The notes below the pieces were generated by a model that was not told where the DNA came from, did not search any database, and saw only the letters and a program-made list of their open reading frames with translations. A program made the position numbers and the translations under genes. Source: Luteibacter yeojuensis (lineage in GTDB: Bacteria; Pseudomonadota; Gammaproteobacteria; Xanthomonadales; Rhodanobacteraceae). Taken from it: a DNA stretch of 64,000 bases. Position 1 is the stretch's first letter. The number at the start of each line of letters is the position of its first letter. Positions 43,249 to 51,285 of this stretch are shown here, piece by piece. Location: contig NZ_JZRB01000001.1 of NCBI RefSeq assembly GCF_000964085.1, forward strand, positions 62,001 through 126,000, given 5' to 3'.

Positions 43249-44130
43249 ATGAACCGTCCCGCGCCCGCCATGCCGACGACCCCCACCGACGATGCCCTGG
43301 AACGCGTACGCCTGGCGCTCGAGCGCGACGACACGCCCGCCGACCTGGCCAGCCTCGCCGCCATCGCGGGCCTCAGCCCCACCCACCTGCAACGCGTGTT
43401 CCGCCGCCGCTACGGCGTCAGCCCCGCGGAGTACGCGCGTGCACGCCGCTTCGGCCACCTGCGCCAGGCCCTGCGCAGCGGCTCGGCTGTCACCGACGCC
43501 GTTTACGATGCCGGCTTCGGTTCGGGTAGCCGCGTGTACGAGGAAAGCGACCGCCGCCTGGGCATGACGCCCGCCAGCTACCGCGCGGGCGGCGCGGGCG
43601 CATCCATCCGCTACACCACCACCGACACGCCCCTGGGCCAGTTGCTGGTCGCCACCACGGCGCGCGGCATCTGCTCGGTGACCCTGGGCCGCGACGACGA
43701 TGAACTGGAAGCGCGGCTGGCGGACGAATTCCCGCTGGCCGCGCGCGAGCGCGTCGACGCGGGCCGTGAGGAATGGCTCGATGCCGTGATCGCCCGCGTG
43801 GCGCACGAGCTCGGCTGGAGCGACCGCGATGCGCCGGCCATGCCACCGCTCGACATCGCGGCCACCGCGTTCCAGTGGCGGGTGTGGGACGCCCTCACCC
43901 GCATACCGCGCGGTGAGACGCTCAGCTACGGCGAACTCGCCGCGAAGCTTGGCGTGCCCAAGGCCGCCCGCGCCATCGGCCGCGCCTGCGGCAGCAACAA
44001 GCTGGCGCTGCTGGTGCCGTGCCACCGCATCATCCGCGAGGACGGCAGCCTGGGCGGCTGGCGCTGGGGCATGGCGATCAAGCAGCAGCTGCTCGCCACC
44101 GAGCGTGCCATGAACGCCGCTCAAGGCTGA
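43249..44130 (+). CDS. Ada-like fusion: AraC-type HTH and O6-alkylguanine-DNA methyltransferase
   Basis: The product is 293 residues from the ATG at 43249, which follows an excellent AAGGAGG site. Residues about 25-110 form an AraC-type double helix-turn-helix (LSPTHLQRVFRRRYGVSPAEYARARR, SAVTDAVYDAGFGSGSRVYEES). The rest is the O6-methylguanine-DNA methyltransferase domain with the active-site PCHR (LLVPCHRIIRE), GETLSYGELA and AIGRACGSNKLALL. The N-terminal zinc-binding Cys domain of E. coli Ada, which senses methylphosphotriesters, is missing, so this is a two-domain variant that repairs alkyl damage and may sense it only through the active-site Cys. Confidence 0.93.
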   Translation: MNRPAPAMPTTPTDDALERVRLALERDDTPADLASLAAIAGLSPTHLQRVFRRRYGVSPAEYARARRFGHLRQALRSGSAVTDAVYDAGFGSGSRVYEESDRRLGMTPASYRAGGAGASIRYTTTDTPLGQLLVATTARGICSVTLGRDDDELEARLADEFPLAARERVDAGREEWLDAVIARVAHELGWSDRDAPAMPPLDIAATAFQWRVWDALTRIPRGETLSYGELAAKLGVPKAARAIGRACGSNKLALLVPCHRIIREDGSLGGWRWGMAIKQQLLATERAMNAAQG

Positions 44131-44200
44131 CCCGCGAAGGTTTCGCTGCTGCGTTGCGCGCGGCGGCGATATCCTCACGGTTCACTGCCCTGGTCCAGCT

Positions 44201-45115
44201 ATGTCAGACGCCGCCTGCCCCTCCCCTTCCACGTCCACCGGCGCCGATGCGTCGCGCTGGCTCGTGCCGCTGTCGCTGTTCGCCCTGTATGTGATCTGGG
44301 GCTCCACCTACCTCGGCATCCGCTATGCGCTGGTGAGCTACCCGCCGTTCCTGCTGGCCGCGCTGCGCTTCGCCATCGCGGGCATCCTCTTGATGGCCGT
44401 GCTGTGCGTGCGCGGCGCCACGCTGCCCACCGCCCGGCAATGGCGCAACGCGGCCATCGTCGGCACCTTGCTGCTCGCTGGCGGCAATGGGCTGGTGTGC
44501 TACGCCGAGCAATCGGTGAGCTCGGGCATCGCCGCCGTGGCGGTCGCCAGCATGCCGCTGTTCGCCGCGGTGTTTGGCGGCATGTATGGCGAGTGGCCGT
44601 CGCGCGCGGAAACCGCGGGCCTGGTGCTCGGCTTCGTCGGGGTGATCGTGCTGAACCTGGGCGCCGGCCTGTCCGGCTCGCCGCTGGGCGCCATCGCACT
44701 CATCGTGGCGGCCTCGTGCTGGGCGTTTGGCTCGGTGTGGTCGAAGCGCCAGGACATGCCCAAGGGCCCGATGAACACCGCCGCGCAGATGCTCTGCGCC
44801 AGTGTCTCGCTCGGCATCCTGGCGCTGCTGCACGGTGAGCGGCTGCCCGCGCACCCGCAGGCGTCGGCCACGGCGGCCCTGCTCTACCTCGTGGTGTTCG
44901 GCTCGCTCATCGCGTTCAGCGCGTACCTCTACGTGCTGAAGACGGTGCGCCCCGCGCTGGCCACCAGCTACGCCTACGTGAACCCACCCGTGGCCGTGCT
45001 GTTCGGCGTGGCGCTGGCGGGCGAGCATGTCGGCCCGTTCGATCTGGCGGGCATGGCCATCATCCTCGTGGGCGTGGGCATTATCACGATGATGCGCCAG
45101 CGCAAGGTGGCCTGA
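44201..45115 (+). CDS. yedA: EamA/DMT-family exporter, YedA-like
   Basis: This 304-residue protein has ten predicted membrane helices in two EamA repeats (about 25-150 and 160-290). Typical marks are YVIWGSTYLGIRYALVSYPPFLLAALRFAIAGILL in the first repeat, LVGFVGVIVLNLG, and YVNPPVAVLFGVALAGEHVGPFDLAGMAIILVGVGII in the second. It probably exports a small metabolite or drug. The start ATG follows the previous gene by 70 bases. YedA is the best-matching named branch, but substrate assignment would be inference. Confidence 0.87.
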   Translation: MSDAACPSPSTSTGADASRWLVPLSLFALYVIWGSTYLGIRYALVSYPPFLLAALRFAIAGILLMAVLCVRGATLPTARQWRNAAIVGTLLLAGGNGLVCYAEQSVSSGIAAVAVASMPLFAAVFGGMYGEWPSRAETAGLVLGFVGVIVLNLGAGLSGSPLGAIALIVAASCWAFGSVWSKRQDMPKGPMNTAAQMLCASVSLGILALLHGERLPAHPQASATAALLYLVVFGSLIAFSAYLYVLKTVRPALATSYAYVNPPVAVLFGVALAGEHVGPFDLAGMAIILVGVGIITMMRQRKVA

Positions 45116-45201
45116 CCGGTGATGTGACGGCCGTCGCACTCTGCGCGGCCTTCACCTTTTTTCAGAATTATCCAATGTGCGAGGCCCACGGGCCGCCCCT
45201 A

Positions 45202-45230
45202 GGCTCTCCTGCCGTCCCCGCAGGAGAGCC
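45202..45230 (+). promoter_or_regulatory. Hairpin covering the ribosome binding site of a tiny ORF
   Basis: The arms GGCTCTCCTGC (45202-45212) and GCAGGAGAGCC (45220-45230) pair perfectly around a seven-base loop. The right arm contains the AGGAGAG ribosome binding site of the 39-codon frame that begins at 45233. In RNA this would hide the site. No T run follows, so it is not a typical terminator for the exporter gene 90 bases upstream. Confidence 0.5.
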
Positions 45231-45232
45231 CC

Positions 45233-45352
45233 TTGGAAGGCGCCCACCTCGCTCGCATACGCCGCCTCCGTCACTGCGGCGCGCGCCTGGCCATGCTGCT
45301 GTGGCTCGGCATCGCCGCGCTGGCATCCTGCCAGCCTTTTCCCGCTAACTAG
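45233..45352 (+). CDS. Possible 39-residue lipoprotein peptide
   Basis: A TTG start 3 bases after AGGAGAG opens a 39-codon frame. The product is basic, then hydrophobic (RLAMLLWLGIAALASC), with lipobox ALASC, so lipidation would leave a seven-residue CQPFPAN. The match between ribosome site, charged N-region, hydrophobic core and lipobox is better than chance in this GC-rich frame. It overlaps the last codons of the convergent permease gene by four bases. The 11-bp hairpin upstream overlies the ribosome site. No family is recognised. Confidence 0.4.
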   Translation: MEGAHLARIRRLRHCGARLAMLLWLGIAALASCQPFPAN

Positions 45353-46671
45353 AGTTCGCGCAGGGCCGTCGTGACCGGCACGCGGGCCGCGCGCAGCGCC
45401 GGGAACAGGCCGCCGATGAAGCCGATGGCCAGCGCCCACTTCAGGCCCGTCCAGAGCAGGCCGGGGCCGACCTGGAACTGGAATACCACCTGGCTGAAGT
45501 TCGCGCCCAGCGTCGACGCGGTGTAGTTGTGGAAGATGAGCCAGACGATGCCCGCGCCGATCACGCCGCCGAGCAGGGCCAGGAGCATGGTCTCGAGCAT
45601 CACCGACACCACCACGGGCACGCCGCGGAAGCCGATGGCGCGCAGCGTGGCGATCTCCCGTGCACGGGCCTGGATGGCGGCGAACATGGTGTTCAGCGCG
45701 CCGAACACGGCGCCGATGGCCATGATGATGCCGACGGTGATGCCCACGATGCGCAGCGTCTTCGTCAGCGCCTCGGATTGCTTGCTGAAATAGGCCTGCG
45801 TCGTGGTCACGTCCACCTTCAGGCGCGGGTCGGCCGCCAGGTTCGCCTTGAACGCGTCGAACGCCTTGGGTGAATCCAGCAGCACCGTCACCGACTGCAC
45901 GCTACTGCCACGCCGGTAGGCCGAGGCGACGCTCTGTGTATCGCCCCACAGCTCGGACTCCAGCGCATCGTGCGACGCGAACGTGCCCACCACCGTCCAG
46001 GTCTGGCCCGCGAGGCGGATGGCCTTGCCCACGTCCAGGCCCGCGAACTGGCCCTTGGCACCCTTGCCGACGATGAGCTCGCGCAGGCCCGGCTTGAAAG
46101 TGCGCCCCTCGATGATCTTCACGTTATCGCGCAGCGCCCATACATCGTTGCTCACGCCGCGGATGGGTACGTTCGAATCGCTGTTGGGGTCGCTCTTGCG
46201 CGGCAGGTTGGCCACCACGACGAGCTCGCCCGAGGCGATGGGCCGGCCCTGCGCGTTCTTCTTCACCCCCGGCGCCTGCATCACCACGTTGGCGCTGTCG
46301 CGGTCCAGGATGGAATTGAGCTCGGCCTGCGAGCCACCGCGCAGCACGATGGCGGTGTGGTCGTTACCTGAGGCGCGAAGGGTTTCGGCGAAGCCTTCGC
46401 TCATGGCGAGCATCGCCACCAGCACGCCGACGACGCCGGCAATGCCGACCACGACCACCGACGACGAGCCCAGCCGCTGCGTGACGGTAGAGAGCCCCAC
46501 GCGCGTGACCTGCCACGTCTGCCGGCCCCGCCGCGTCAACGCCATCCACAGCGCGACCAGCACGGCGAGCGCCACGACGCCCTGCCACGGCAGCATCGTC
46601 CACAGGGTGAGGAACACCGCGATGATGGCGAGCATCATCACGCCGTAGAGGAACTTCTTGAAAGTTTTCAT
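45349..46671 (-). CDS. MacB-type ABC transporter permease (second subunit)
   Basis: The product is 440 residues. After an N-terminal pair of helices (about 8-50), it has the MacB periplasmic core and FtsX-like helices, with [28 protein letters not shown] at the first helix and [22 protein letters not shown] and [21 protein letters not shown] at the end. It is the last gene of the leftward unit with another permease, the ATPase and the adaptor. Permeases of this type work with a cytoplasmic ATPase to export or drive out substrates without a periplasmic binding protein. Its extra N-terminal helices distinguish it from the other permease. ATG 46671 is chosen. Confidence 0.85.
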   Translation of the reverse strand: MKTFKKFLYGVMMLAIIAVFLTLWTMLPWQGVVALAVLVALWMALTRRGRQTWQVTRVGLSTVTQRLGSSSVVVVGIAGVVGVLVAMLAMSEGFAETLRASGNDHTAIVLRGGSQAELNSILDRDSANVVMQAPGVKKNAQGRPIASGELVVVANLPRKSDPNSDSNVPIRGVSNDVWALRDNVKIIEGRTFKPGLRELIVGKGAKGQFAGLDVGKAIRLAGQTWTVVGTFASHDALESELWGDTQSVASAYRRGSSVQSVTVLLDSPKAFDAFKANLAADPRLKVDVTTTQAYFSKQSEALTKTLRIVGITVGIIMAIGAVFGALNTMFAAIQARAREIATLRAIGFRGVPVVVSVMLETMLLALLGGVIGAGIVWLIFHNYTASTLGANFSQVVFQFQVGPGLLWTGLKWALAIGFIGGLFPALRAARVPVTTALREL

Positions 46672-46681
46672 GTGCGGTTCC

Positions 46682-47848
46682 TCAGCGCCCGGCGAGCGCG
46701 TCGACGATTTTGAGGCGCATGGCGCGCAGGGCGGGCAACGCGCCCACGACGGCGCCGATGACCAGCATGAGCACGAAACCAAGCACCCAGGTCTGCGTGC
46801 CCACGGGTGGCAGGTTGAGCATGCCCCCGCTGCCCTTCGCCACGATGGGCACGATGACGCCCGCGAGGCCCAGGCCCAGCACGCCGCCGAGCACCAGCAG
46901 CAGCACGCTCTCCGCCAGCACCATGTAAAGCACGCTGTGGCTGGAGAAGCCGATGGTCTTCAGCACTGCCAGCTCGCTGGTGCGCTCGCGCACCGCCTGC
47001 GCCATGGTGTTGCCGGTGAGCAGGATCAGCGTGAAGAACACGGCGCCCATGATCGCGGTGACGATGAGGCCGATGTCGCCGATCTGTTTGGCGAACGACG
47101 CGTTGAAGGCCTGCTCGGTCTGCGTCTTCGTCTCGTGGTCGGAGTTGGCCGAGAGCGCGTCGACGGCCTTCGCCACGCGGTCGGCATCCTGCGGCGAGGC
47201 AAGGCGCAGCACGTACCAGCCCACCGTGGTGCCGATGCTCTGGAACGCGTTGGCGTCCTCGAAATACTTGTGGTGGAAAAAGAACTGCTGGTCGGTGCCA
47301 TTGGCCGCGCCCGGTGCGGCCGTGTAGATGCCGACGATGTCGAAGGGCCACGTCTTGTCGCCGTTGCGCTGTGGGAAGATGGTGGACTGCAGCGGCACCT
47401 TGTCACCCACCTTCCAGCCAAACCGTTTCGCCAGCGCCGCGCCGACAATGGCGCCCGTGCGCGTGGCCTCGTACGCCTTGCGCTGTTCGGGGGCCAGCTG
47501 TATCTCGTGGAAGATATCGAAGTAGTTATCGCTGACGGCGAAGCTCAGCACGAAGTTTTTCGGATCCTGGTAGATGCCGCCAAACCAGTTCGAGTAGCCC
47601 ACGTCCTTCACGCCCGGGATGGCTTTCATCTGCAGCGTGAGGCTGGCGGGCAGCGACTGGATGATGGAGTAGCGCGACGTGGTGACGAGGCGGTCCACGC
47701 CGATGACGTTGTTGCCCGAGTCGAATGCGGAGCGCGTGGCGTCCAGCATGCCAAACAACAGGAACGCGGCCAGGATGGAGATGAGCGTGAAGAACGTGCG
47801 CGCCTTGCGCCGAAACAGCGCGGCCCAGATGAGGTGGAAGTATTTCAT
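46682..47848 (-). CDS. MacB-type ABC transporter permease (first subunit)
   Basis: The product is 388 residues with the MacB-like pattern: N-terminal helix ([35 protein letters not shown]), a large periplasmic domain (about 45-270) and a C-terminal FtsX domain with three helices ([40 protein letters not shown] to [16 protein letters not shown]). It is encoded ten bases before the second permease. The two probably form a heterodimer. Substrate is unknown. Confidence 0.87.
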   Translation of the reverse strand: MKYFHLIWAALFRRKARTFFTLISILAAFLLFGMLDATRSAFDSGNNVIGVDRLVTTSRYSIIQSLPASLTLQMKAIPGVKDVGYSNWFGGIYQDPKNFVLSFAVSDNYFDIFHEIQLAPEQRKAYEATRTGAIVGAALAKRFGWKVGDKVPLQSTIFPQRNGDKTWPFDIVGIYTAAPGAANGTDQQFFFHHKYFEDANAFQSIGTTVGWYVLRLASPQDADRVAKAVDALSANSDHETKTQTEQAFNASFAKQIGDIGLIVTAIMGAVFFTLILLTGNTMAQAVRERTSELAVLKTIGFSSHSVLYMVLAESVLLLVLGGVLGLGLAGVIVPIVAKGSGGMLNLPPVGTQTWVLGFVLMLVIGAVVGALPALRAMRLKIVDALAGR

Positions 47849-47862
47849 GGCGGTGCCCCCGG

Positions 47863-48549
47863 TCAGGCCGACGCCTGCTCGACGAGGGTGCCCTTGTCGA
47901 GGTGCAGCGTGTGGTTGGCGTACTCCGCCGCCTTCGGGTCATGCGTGACCATGACGATGGTCTTGCCATGTTCGCGGTTGAGCTCGCGCAGCAGGCCCAG
48001 GATGTCCTCGGCCGATTGGCGGTCGAGGTCGCCGGTGGGCTCGTCGCACACCAGCAGCGTGGGGTCGGAGACGATGGCGCGGGCGATCGCCACGCGCTGC
48101 TGCTGGCCGCCGGAAAGCTCCGATGGCTTGTGCGCCGCGCGGTCAGCCAGGCCGACGAGCTGGAGCGCGATGGCCGCGTTCTGCGCGCGCTGCTTCGCCG
48201 AAAGCCTGGTCAGCAGCAGGGGCAGCTCGACGTTGCGCTGCGCGCTCAGCATGGGCATGAGGTTGTAGAACTGGAACACGAAGCCCACGTGCGCGGCGCG
48301 CCATCGGGCCAGTGCGCCGGCGCCGAGCTGGTCGATGCGCTCGCCTGCCACCGTGAGGCTGCCGCCGGTCGGCGTGTCCAAGCCGCCGATGAGGTTCAGC
48401 AGCGTCGTCTTGCCCGAGCCGGAGGGGCCCATCAGCGCGAGGAAGTCGCCCTCGGCGATCTTCAGGTCCACGCCGTGCAGCACTTCGACCTTCTGGCGGC
48501 CGCGTTCGTAAACCTTCGAGAGATCCTGGATATCGATCAGGGTGGCCAT
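47863..48549 (-). CDS. ABC transporter ATP-binding protein, MacB/LolD type
   Basis: This 228-residue ATPase has Walker [18 protein letters not shown], signature [15 protein letters not shown], and Walker [13 protein letters not shown]. The D loop and H switch ([13 protein letters not shown]) are present. It lies between the adaptor and the first permease with 19- and 14-base spacing. It energises the two MacB-type permeases. The length is normal. Confidence 0.93.
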   Translation of the reverse strand: MATLIDIQDLSKVYERGRQKVEVLHGVDLKIAEGDFLALMGPSGSGKTTLLNLIGGLDTPTGGSLTVAGERIDQLGAGALARWRAAHVGFVFQFYNLMPMLSAQRNVELPLLLTRLSAKQRAQNAAIALQLVGLADRAAHKPSELSGGQQQRVAIARAIVSDPTLLVCDEPTGDLDRQSAEDILGLLRELNREHGKTIVMVTHDPKAAEYANHTLHLDKGTLVEQASA

Positions 48550-48568
48550 GCGTGTGTCTCCGGAAAAC

Positions 48569-49816
48569 TCAGGGCGTGGGCGGGGTCACGTGGACGGCGG
48601 TGCCATCGGTGACGGTGTCGGGGGGCGTGGTGATGACGGTGTCGCCGGCGGCTAGGCCCGCGGTGACCAGGCGCAGGTCGTTCACGGCATCTTTCGCCGC
48701 GGTGACCTCGTGGCGGTGCGCCTTGTCGTCGTCGACGGTGAACGCCACTTCCTTGCCATCGCGCGGCACGATGGCGCTGGCGGGCACCATCACGCCCTTG
48801 GGCGCAGCGGTGGCCGCGGCCTCGCGGCGCTCGAGGAAGCTCACGCGCACGCCCATGTCGGGGACGATACGCGCGTCCTTGCTCTCCAGCGCGACGCGTA
48901 CCTTCACCGTGGCCTTGCCGCGGTCGGCGGCCGGCACGATGGCGATGACGTGCGCGGGGATGCGCCAGTCGGGGTAGGCGTCGAGCACGGCCTCGGCCGC
49001 CATCGCGGGCTGCACGCGGCCGATGTAGGCCTCGTTGACGTCCACGTCGATCTCGAGCGAATCCATGTCGACGATGGTGCCGACACCGGTGCGGGTGAAG
49101 CCGCCACCGGCGGAAAGCGGCGACACGATCTCGCCCACCTGCGCGGCCTTGTCGGTGATCACGCCATCGAAGGGCGCGCGCACCACGGTGTAGTCGAGGT
49201 TCACCTGCGAAACGCCCACCTGCGAGTCCGCCGCCTGCGCCTGGCGGCGGGCCGTATTGAGCTGCGCGCGGTAGGTGTTGGCCTGGGTCCGGGCCTGCTC
49301 GGCCAGTTGCTTCGAGACCAGCCCGCGGCCCACCAGCGCTTCCTGGCGCGTGGCATCGCGCAGCGCCTGGTCGAGCTGTGCCTCCGCCTGCGCCACGCTG
49401 GCGTGCGCGGCGGCCGCGTTGGCCTGGGTGGACTGCAGGCTGGCGCGCAGGGCGTTGTCCTCGAGCCGGGCCAGCACCTGGCCTTTCTTCACCCGGTCGC
49501 CTTCCTCGATCAGCACCTCGGTGAGCGTGCCGGTGATCTGGGCCGAGACCGTGGCCTGGCGGCGTGCCGTGACATAGCCGGTGGCCTGCAGCACGGCGCC
49601 CGCCTGGCTGGCCGAGGCGGGCGCGACGGCGGTAGCCGTCTGGACATCCACGGGGCGGTGGCCGAAGGCGACCCACGCCCCGCCGGCCAGGGCGAGCACC
49701 AGCACCACGGCGCCACCGATGGCGGCGATGCGCCCCCAAGGCGGGCCACCGCCCGGGGCGTCCTTGTGCTGTTTGTCGATCTTCAGCTGCCGGAGCAGCT
49801 CGGCGTTCGAATTCAT
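48569..49816 (-). CDS. HlyD-type periplasmic adaptor of the ABC export system
   Basis: This 415-residue membrane-fusion protein has an N-terminal anchor (about 32-50, IAAIGGAVVLVLALAGGAWVAF), then a lipoyl/barrel-sandwich half (QATVSAQITGTLTEVLIEEGDRVKKGQVLARLEDN), a coiled-coil hairpin (about 130-215) and beta-barrel parts (VVRAPFDGVITDKAAQVGEIVSPL). I start at ATG 49816. It would bridge the ABC permeases to an outer-membrane channel encoded elsewhere. It is the first gene of a four-gene leftward operon and shares a short divergent promoter with the FAH-family gene. Confidence 0.92.
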   Translation of the reverse strand: MNSNAELLRQLKIDKQHKDAPGGGPPWGRIAAIGGAVVLVLALAGGAWVAFGHRPVDVQTATAVAPASASQAGAVLQATGYVTARRQATVSAQITGTLTEVLIEEGDRVKKGQVLARLEDNALRASLQSTQANAAAAHASVAQAEAQLDQALRDATRQEALVGRGLVSKQLAEQARTQANTYRAQLNTARRQAQAADSQVGVSQVNLDYTVVRAPFDGVITDKAAQVGEIVSPLSAGGGFTRTGVGTIVDMDSLEIDVDVNEAYIGRVQPAMAAEAVLDAYPDWRIPAHVIAIVPAADRGKATVKVRVALESKDARIVPDMGVRVSFLERREAAATAAPKGVMVPASAIVPRDGKEVAFTVDDDKAHRHEVTAAKDAVNDLRLVTAGLAAGDTVITTPPDTVTDGTAVHVTPPTP

Positions 49817-49904
49817 GGCCCCTCGCGTTCCCCGATGCGTTGCACAGGCAAGATCATGCGAACCCCGGCGACCGTGCGCCATTCGGCGGCATCAGTCATC
49901 TGCC

Positions 49905-49918
49905 GTGACAGGTGTCAC
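49905..49918. promoter_or_regulatory. 14-bp palindrome in the divergent promoter
   Basis: GTGACA-GG-TGTCAC is a perfect palindrome 17 bases before the FAH-family start and 89 bases before the ABC adaptor start. Such a site would suit a TetR, GntR or similar dimer, but no regulator gene is adjacent. Function is inferred from form and position. Confidence 0.4.
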
Positions 49919-49935
49919 CTGATAGGCTTGCGGGC

Positions 49936-50634
49936 ATGACGACCCAGACCCCCACCGTAATCCCCGCGCCGGCCCCGCCGAGCATCCCCGTCGCCGGCCA
50001 GGCCGGCCGCTTCCCCGTCCGCCGCATCTTCTGCATCGGCCGCAACTACGCCGACCATGCGAAGGAGATGGGCGCCAGCGTGGACAAGTCGAACCCGATG
50101 TTCTTCACCAAGCCGGCCGATGCGATCGTGACCGACGGCGCCGACGTACCCTACCCCTCCGCCACGAGCGACCTGCACCACGAGGTGGAGATGGTGGTGG
50201 CCCTGGGCGCGGGCGGCCGCGACCTGACGGCCGACGCGGCGCGCGAGCTGGTCTGGGGCTATGGCGTGGGCCTGGACCTCACCCGCCGCGACCTGCAGGC
50301 GCAGGCCAAGGCCAAGGGCGCGCCGTGGGACGTGGCCAAGGCCTTCGACCACTCGGCCCCCGTCTCGGCGCTGGTGCCGGCCACCCAGGCCACGCCCACG
50401 GCCGCCACGCGCATCACGCTCGAGGTCAACGGCCAGGTGCGCCAGCAGGCCACGCTGGGCGAGATGGTGCTCGACGTGGGCGAGATCCTCGCGGCACTAT
50501 CCACGTTGTTCGAGCTGAAGGCGGGCGACCTCGTCTTCACGGGCACGCCGGCGGGTGTATCCGCCTTGCAAAAGGGCGATGCGTTCCGTGCGTCACTGGA
50601 AGGCATCGCGGCGTTCGAGGGGCGCATAGCGTGA
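49936..50634 (+). CDS. FAH-family hydrolase (fumarylpyruvate hydrolase-like)
   Basis: This 232-residue enzyme has the fold of fumarylacetoacetate hydrolase. Metal ligands are E83 and E85 (HHEVEMV) and D114 (GVGLDLTRRDLQ). NYADHAKEMG and NPMFFTKP near the start, and LVFTGTPAGVSALQKGD near the end, are conserved. Members split C-C bonds of fumarylpyruvate or acylpyruvates, or decarboxylate oxaloacetate. ATG 49936 is used. It is divergent from the ABC adaptor gene. The specific substrate is not known. Confidence 0.9.
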   Translation: MTTQTPTVIPAPAPPSIPVAGQAGRFPVRRIFCIGRNYADHAKEMGASVDKSNPMFFTKPADAIVTDGADVPYPSATSDLHHEVEMVVALGAGGRDLTADAARELVWGYGVGLDLTRRDLQAQAKAKGAPWDVAKAFDHSAPVSALVPATQATPTAATRITLEVNGQVRQQATLGEMVLDVGEILAALSTLFELKAGDLVFTGTPAGVSALQKGDAFRASLEGIAAFEGRIA

Positions 50635-50704
50635 ATTCGCGCAATCCTTACACACGGGTCGCTAGGTTCGTACGTTCGACACGACGCAACGAGGAGTCCA
50701 TTCG

Positions 50705-51112
50705 ATGAGCATGATCGAAGAATTCAAGAAATTCGCCCTGCGCGGCAACGTGATCGACCTCGCGGTCGGTGTGGTCATCGGCGCTGCTTTTGGCAAGATC
50801 GTCACGTCGCTTGTCGACAACATCATCATGCCGCCCATCGGCATGCTGATAGGCGGCATCGATTTTTCCGACTGGAAGTGGGTATTGAAGCCCGCGGATG
50901 CGGCGACCAAGACGGCCGAAGTGGCCATCCAGTACGGCGTGTTCATCAATGTGCTGATCCAGTTCATCATCGTCGCCATCGCGATCTTCCTGGTGGTGAA
51001 GGCCATCAACAAGCTCACCCGCCACGAAGAGAAGGCCGCCGCCACGCCGGCCGACGTGGTGCTGCTGCAGGAAATCCGCGACCTGCTGAAGCAGAAGAAC
51101 AACACGCCCTGA
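50705..51112 (+). CDS. mscL: MscL, large-conductance mechanosensitive channel
   Basis: This 135-residue protein has the family's helices: N-terminal [43 protein letters not shown] (first transmembrane helix lining the pore) and [25 protein letters not shown] (second). The C-terminal cytoplasmic helix (about 115-130, [13 protein letters not shown]) completes the pentameric channel. It opens under membrane tension to release solutes during osmotic downshock. It is a single gene with a GAGG-like site. A REP half-copy follows. Confidence 0.97.
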   Translation: MSMIEEFKKFALRGNVIDLAVGVVIGAAFGKIVTSLVDNIIMPPIGMLIGGIDFSDWKWVLKPADAATKTAEVAIQYGVFINVLIQFIIVAIAIFLVVKAINKLTRHEEKAAATPADVVLLQEIRDLLKQKNNTP

Positions 51113-51135
51113 TAAACAAGCTCTTCTCGCATTAC

Positions 51136-51160
51136 GATCGCCAGCAAGCTGGCTCCTACC
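51136..51160 (+). repeat. Single arm of a GTAGGAGC-type REP element
   Basis: The 25 bases start GATCGCCAGCAAG and finish GGCTCCTACC, the reverse of a GTAGGAGCC-type repeat arm. No opposite arm is nearby, so it is a half copy. It lies 24 bases after mscL and close to a terminator for the convergent TonB receptor gene. Confidence 0.65.
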
Positions 51161-51169
51161 AGAACAACG

Positions 51170-51204
51170 AAAAAAAGGCCGCTGGTCGGGAAGAGCCAGC
51201 GGCC
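51170..51204 (-). terminator. Rho-independent terminator of the TonB-dependent receptor gene
   Basis: A nine-base stem GGCCGCTGG/CCAGCGGCC (51177-51185 and 51196-51204) is preceded on the plus strand by seven A (51170-51176). Read leftward it is a strong stem followed by seven T, 82 bases after the end of the receptor gene. Confidence 0.9.
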
Positions 51205-51285
51205 GATCTGGGGAGGGTGGCGCCAGGGAGATGAGCCTCACGGCTCGGGCGCCTTATTGTTGGTATGCGGTGCCGCGCGTGCGGC

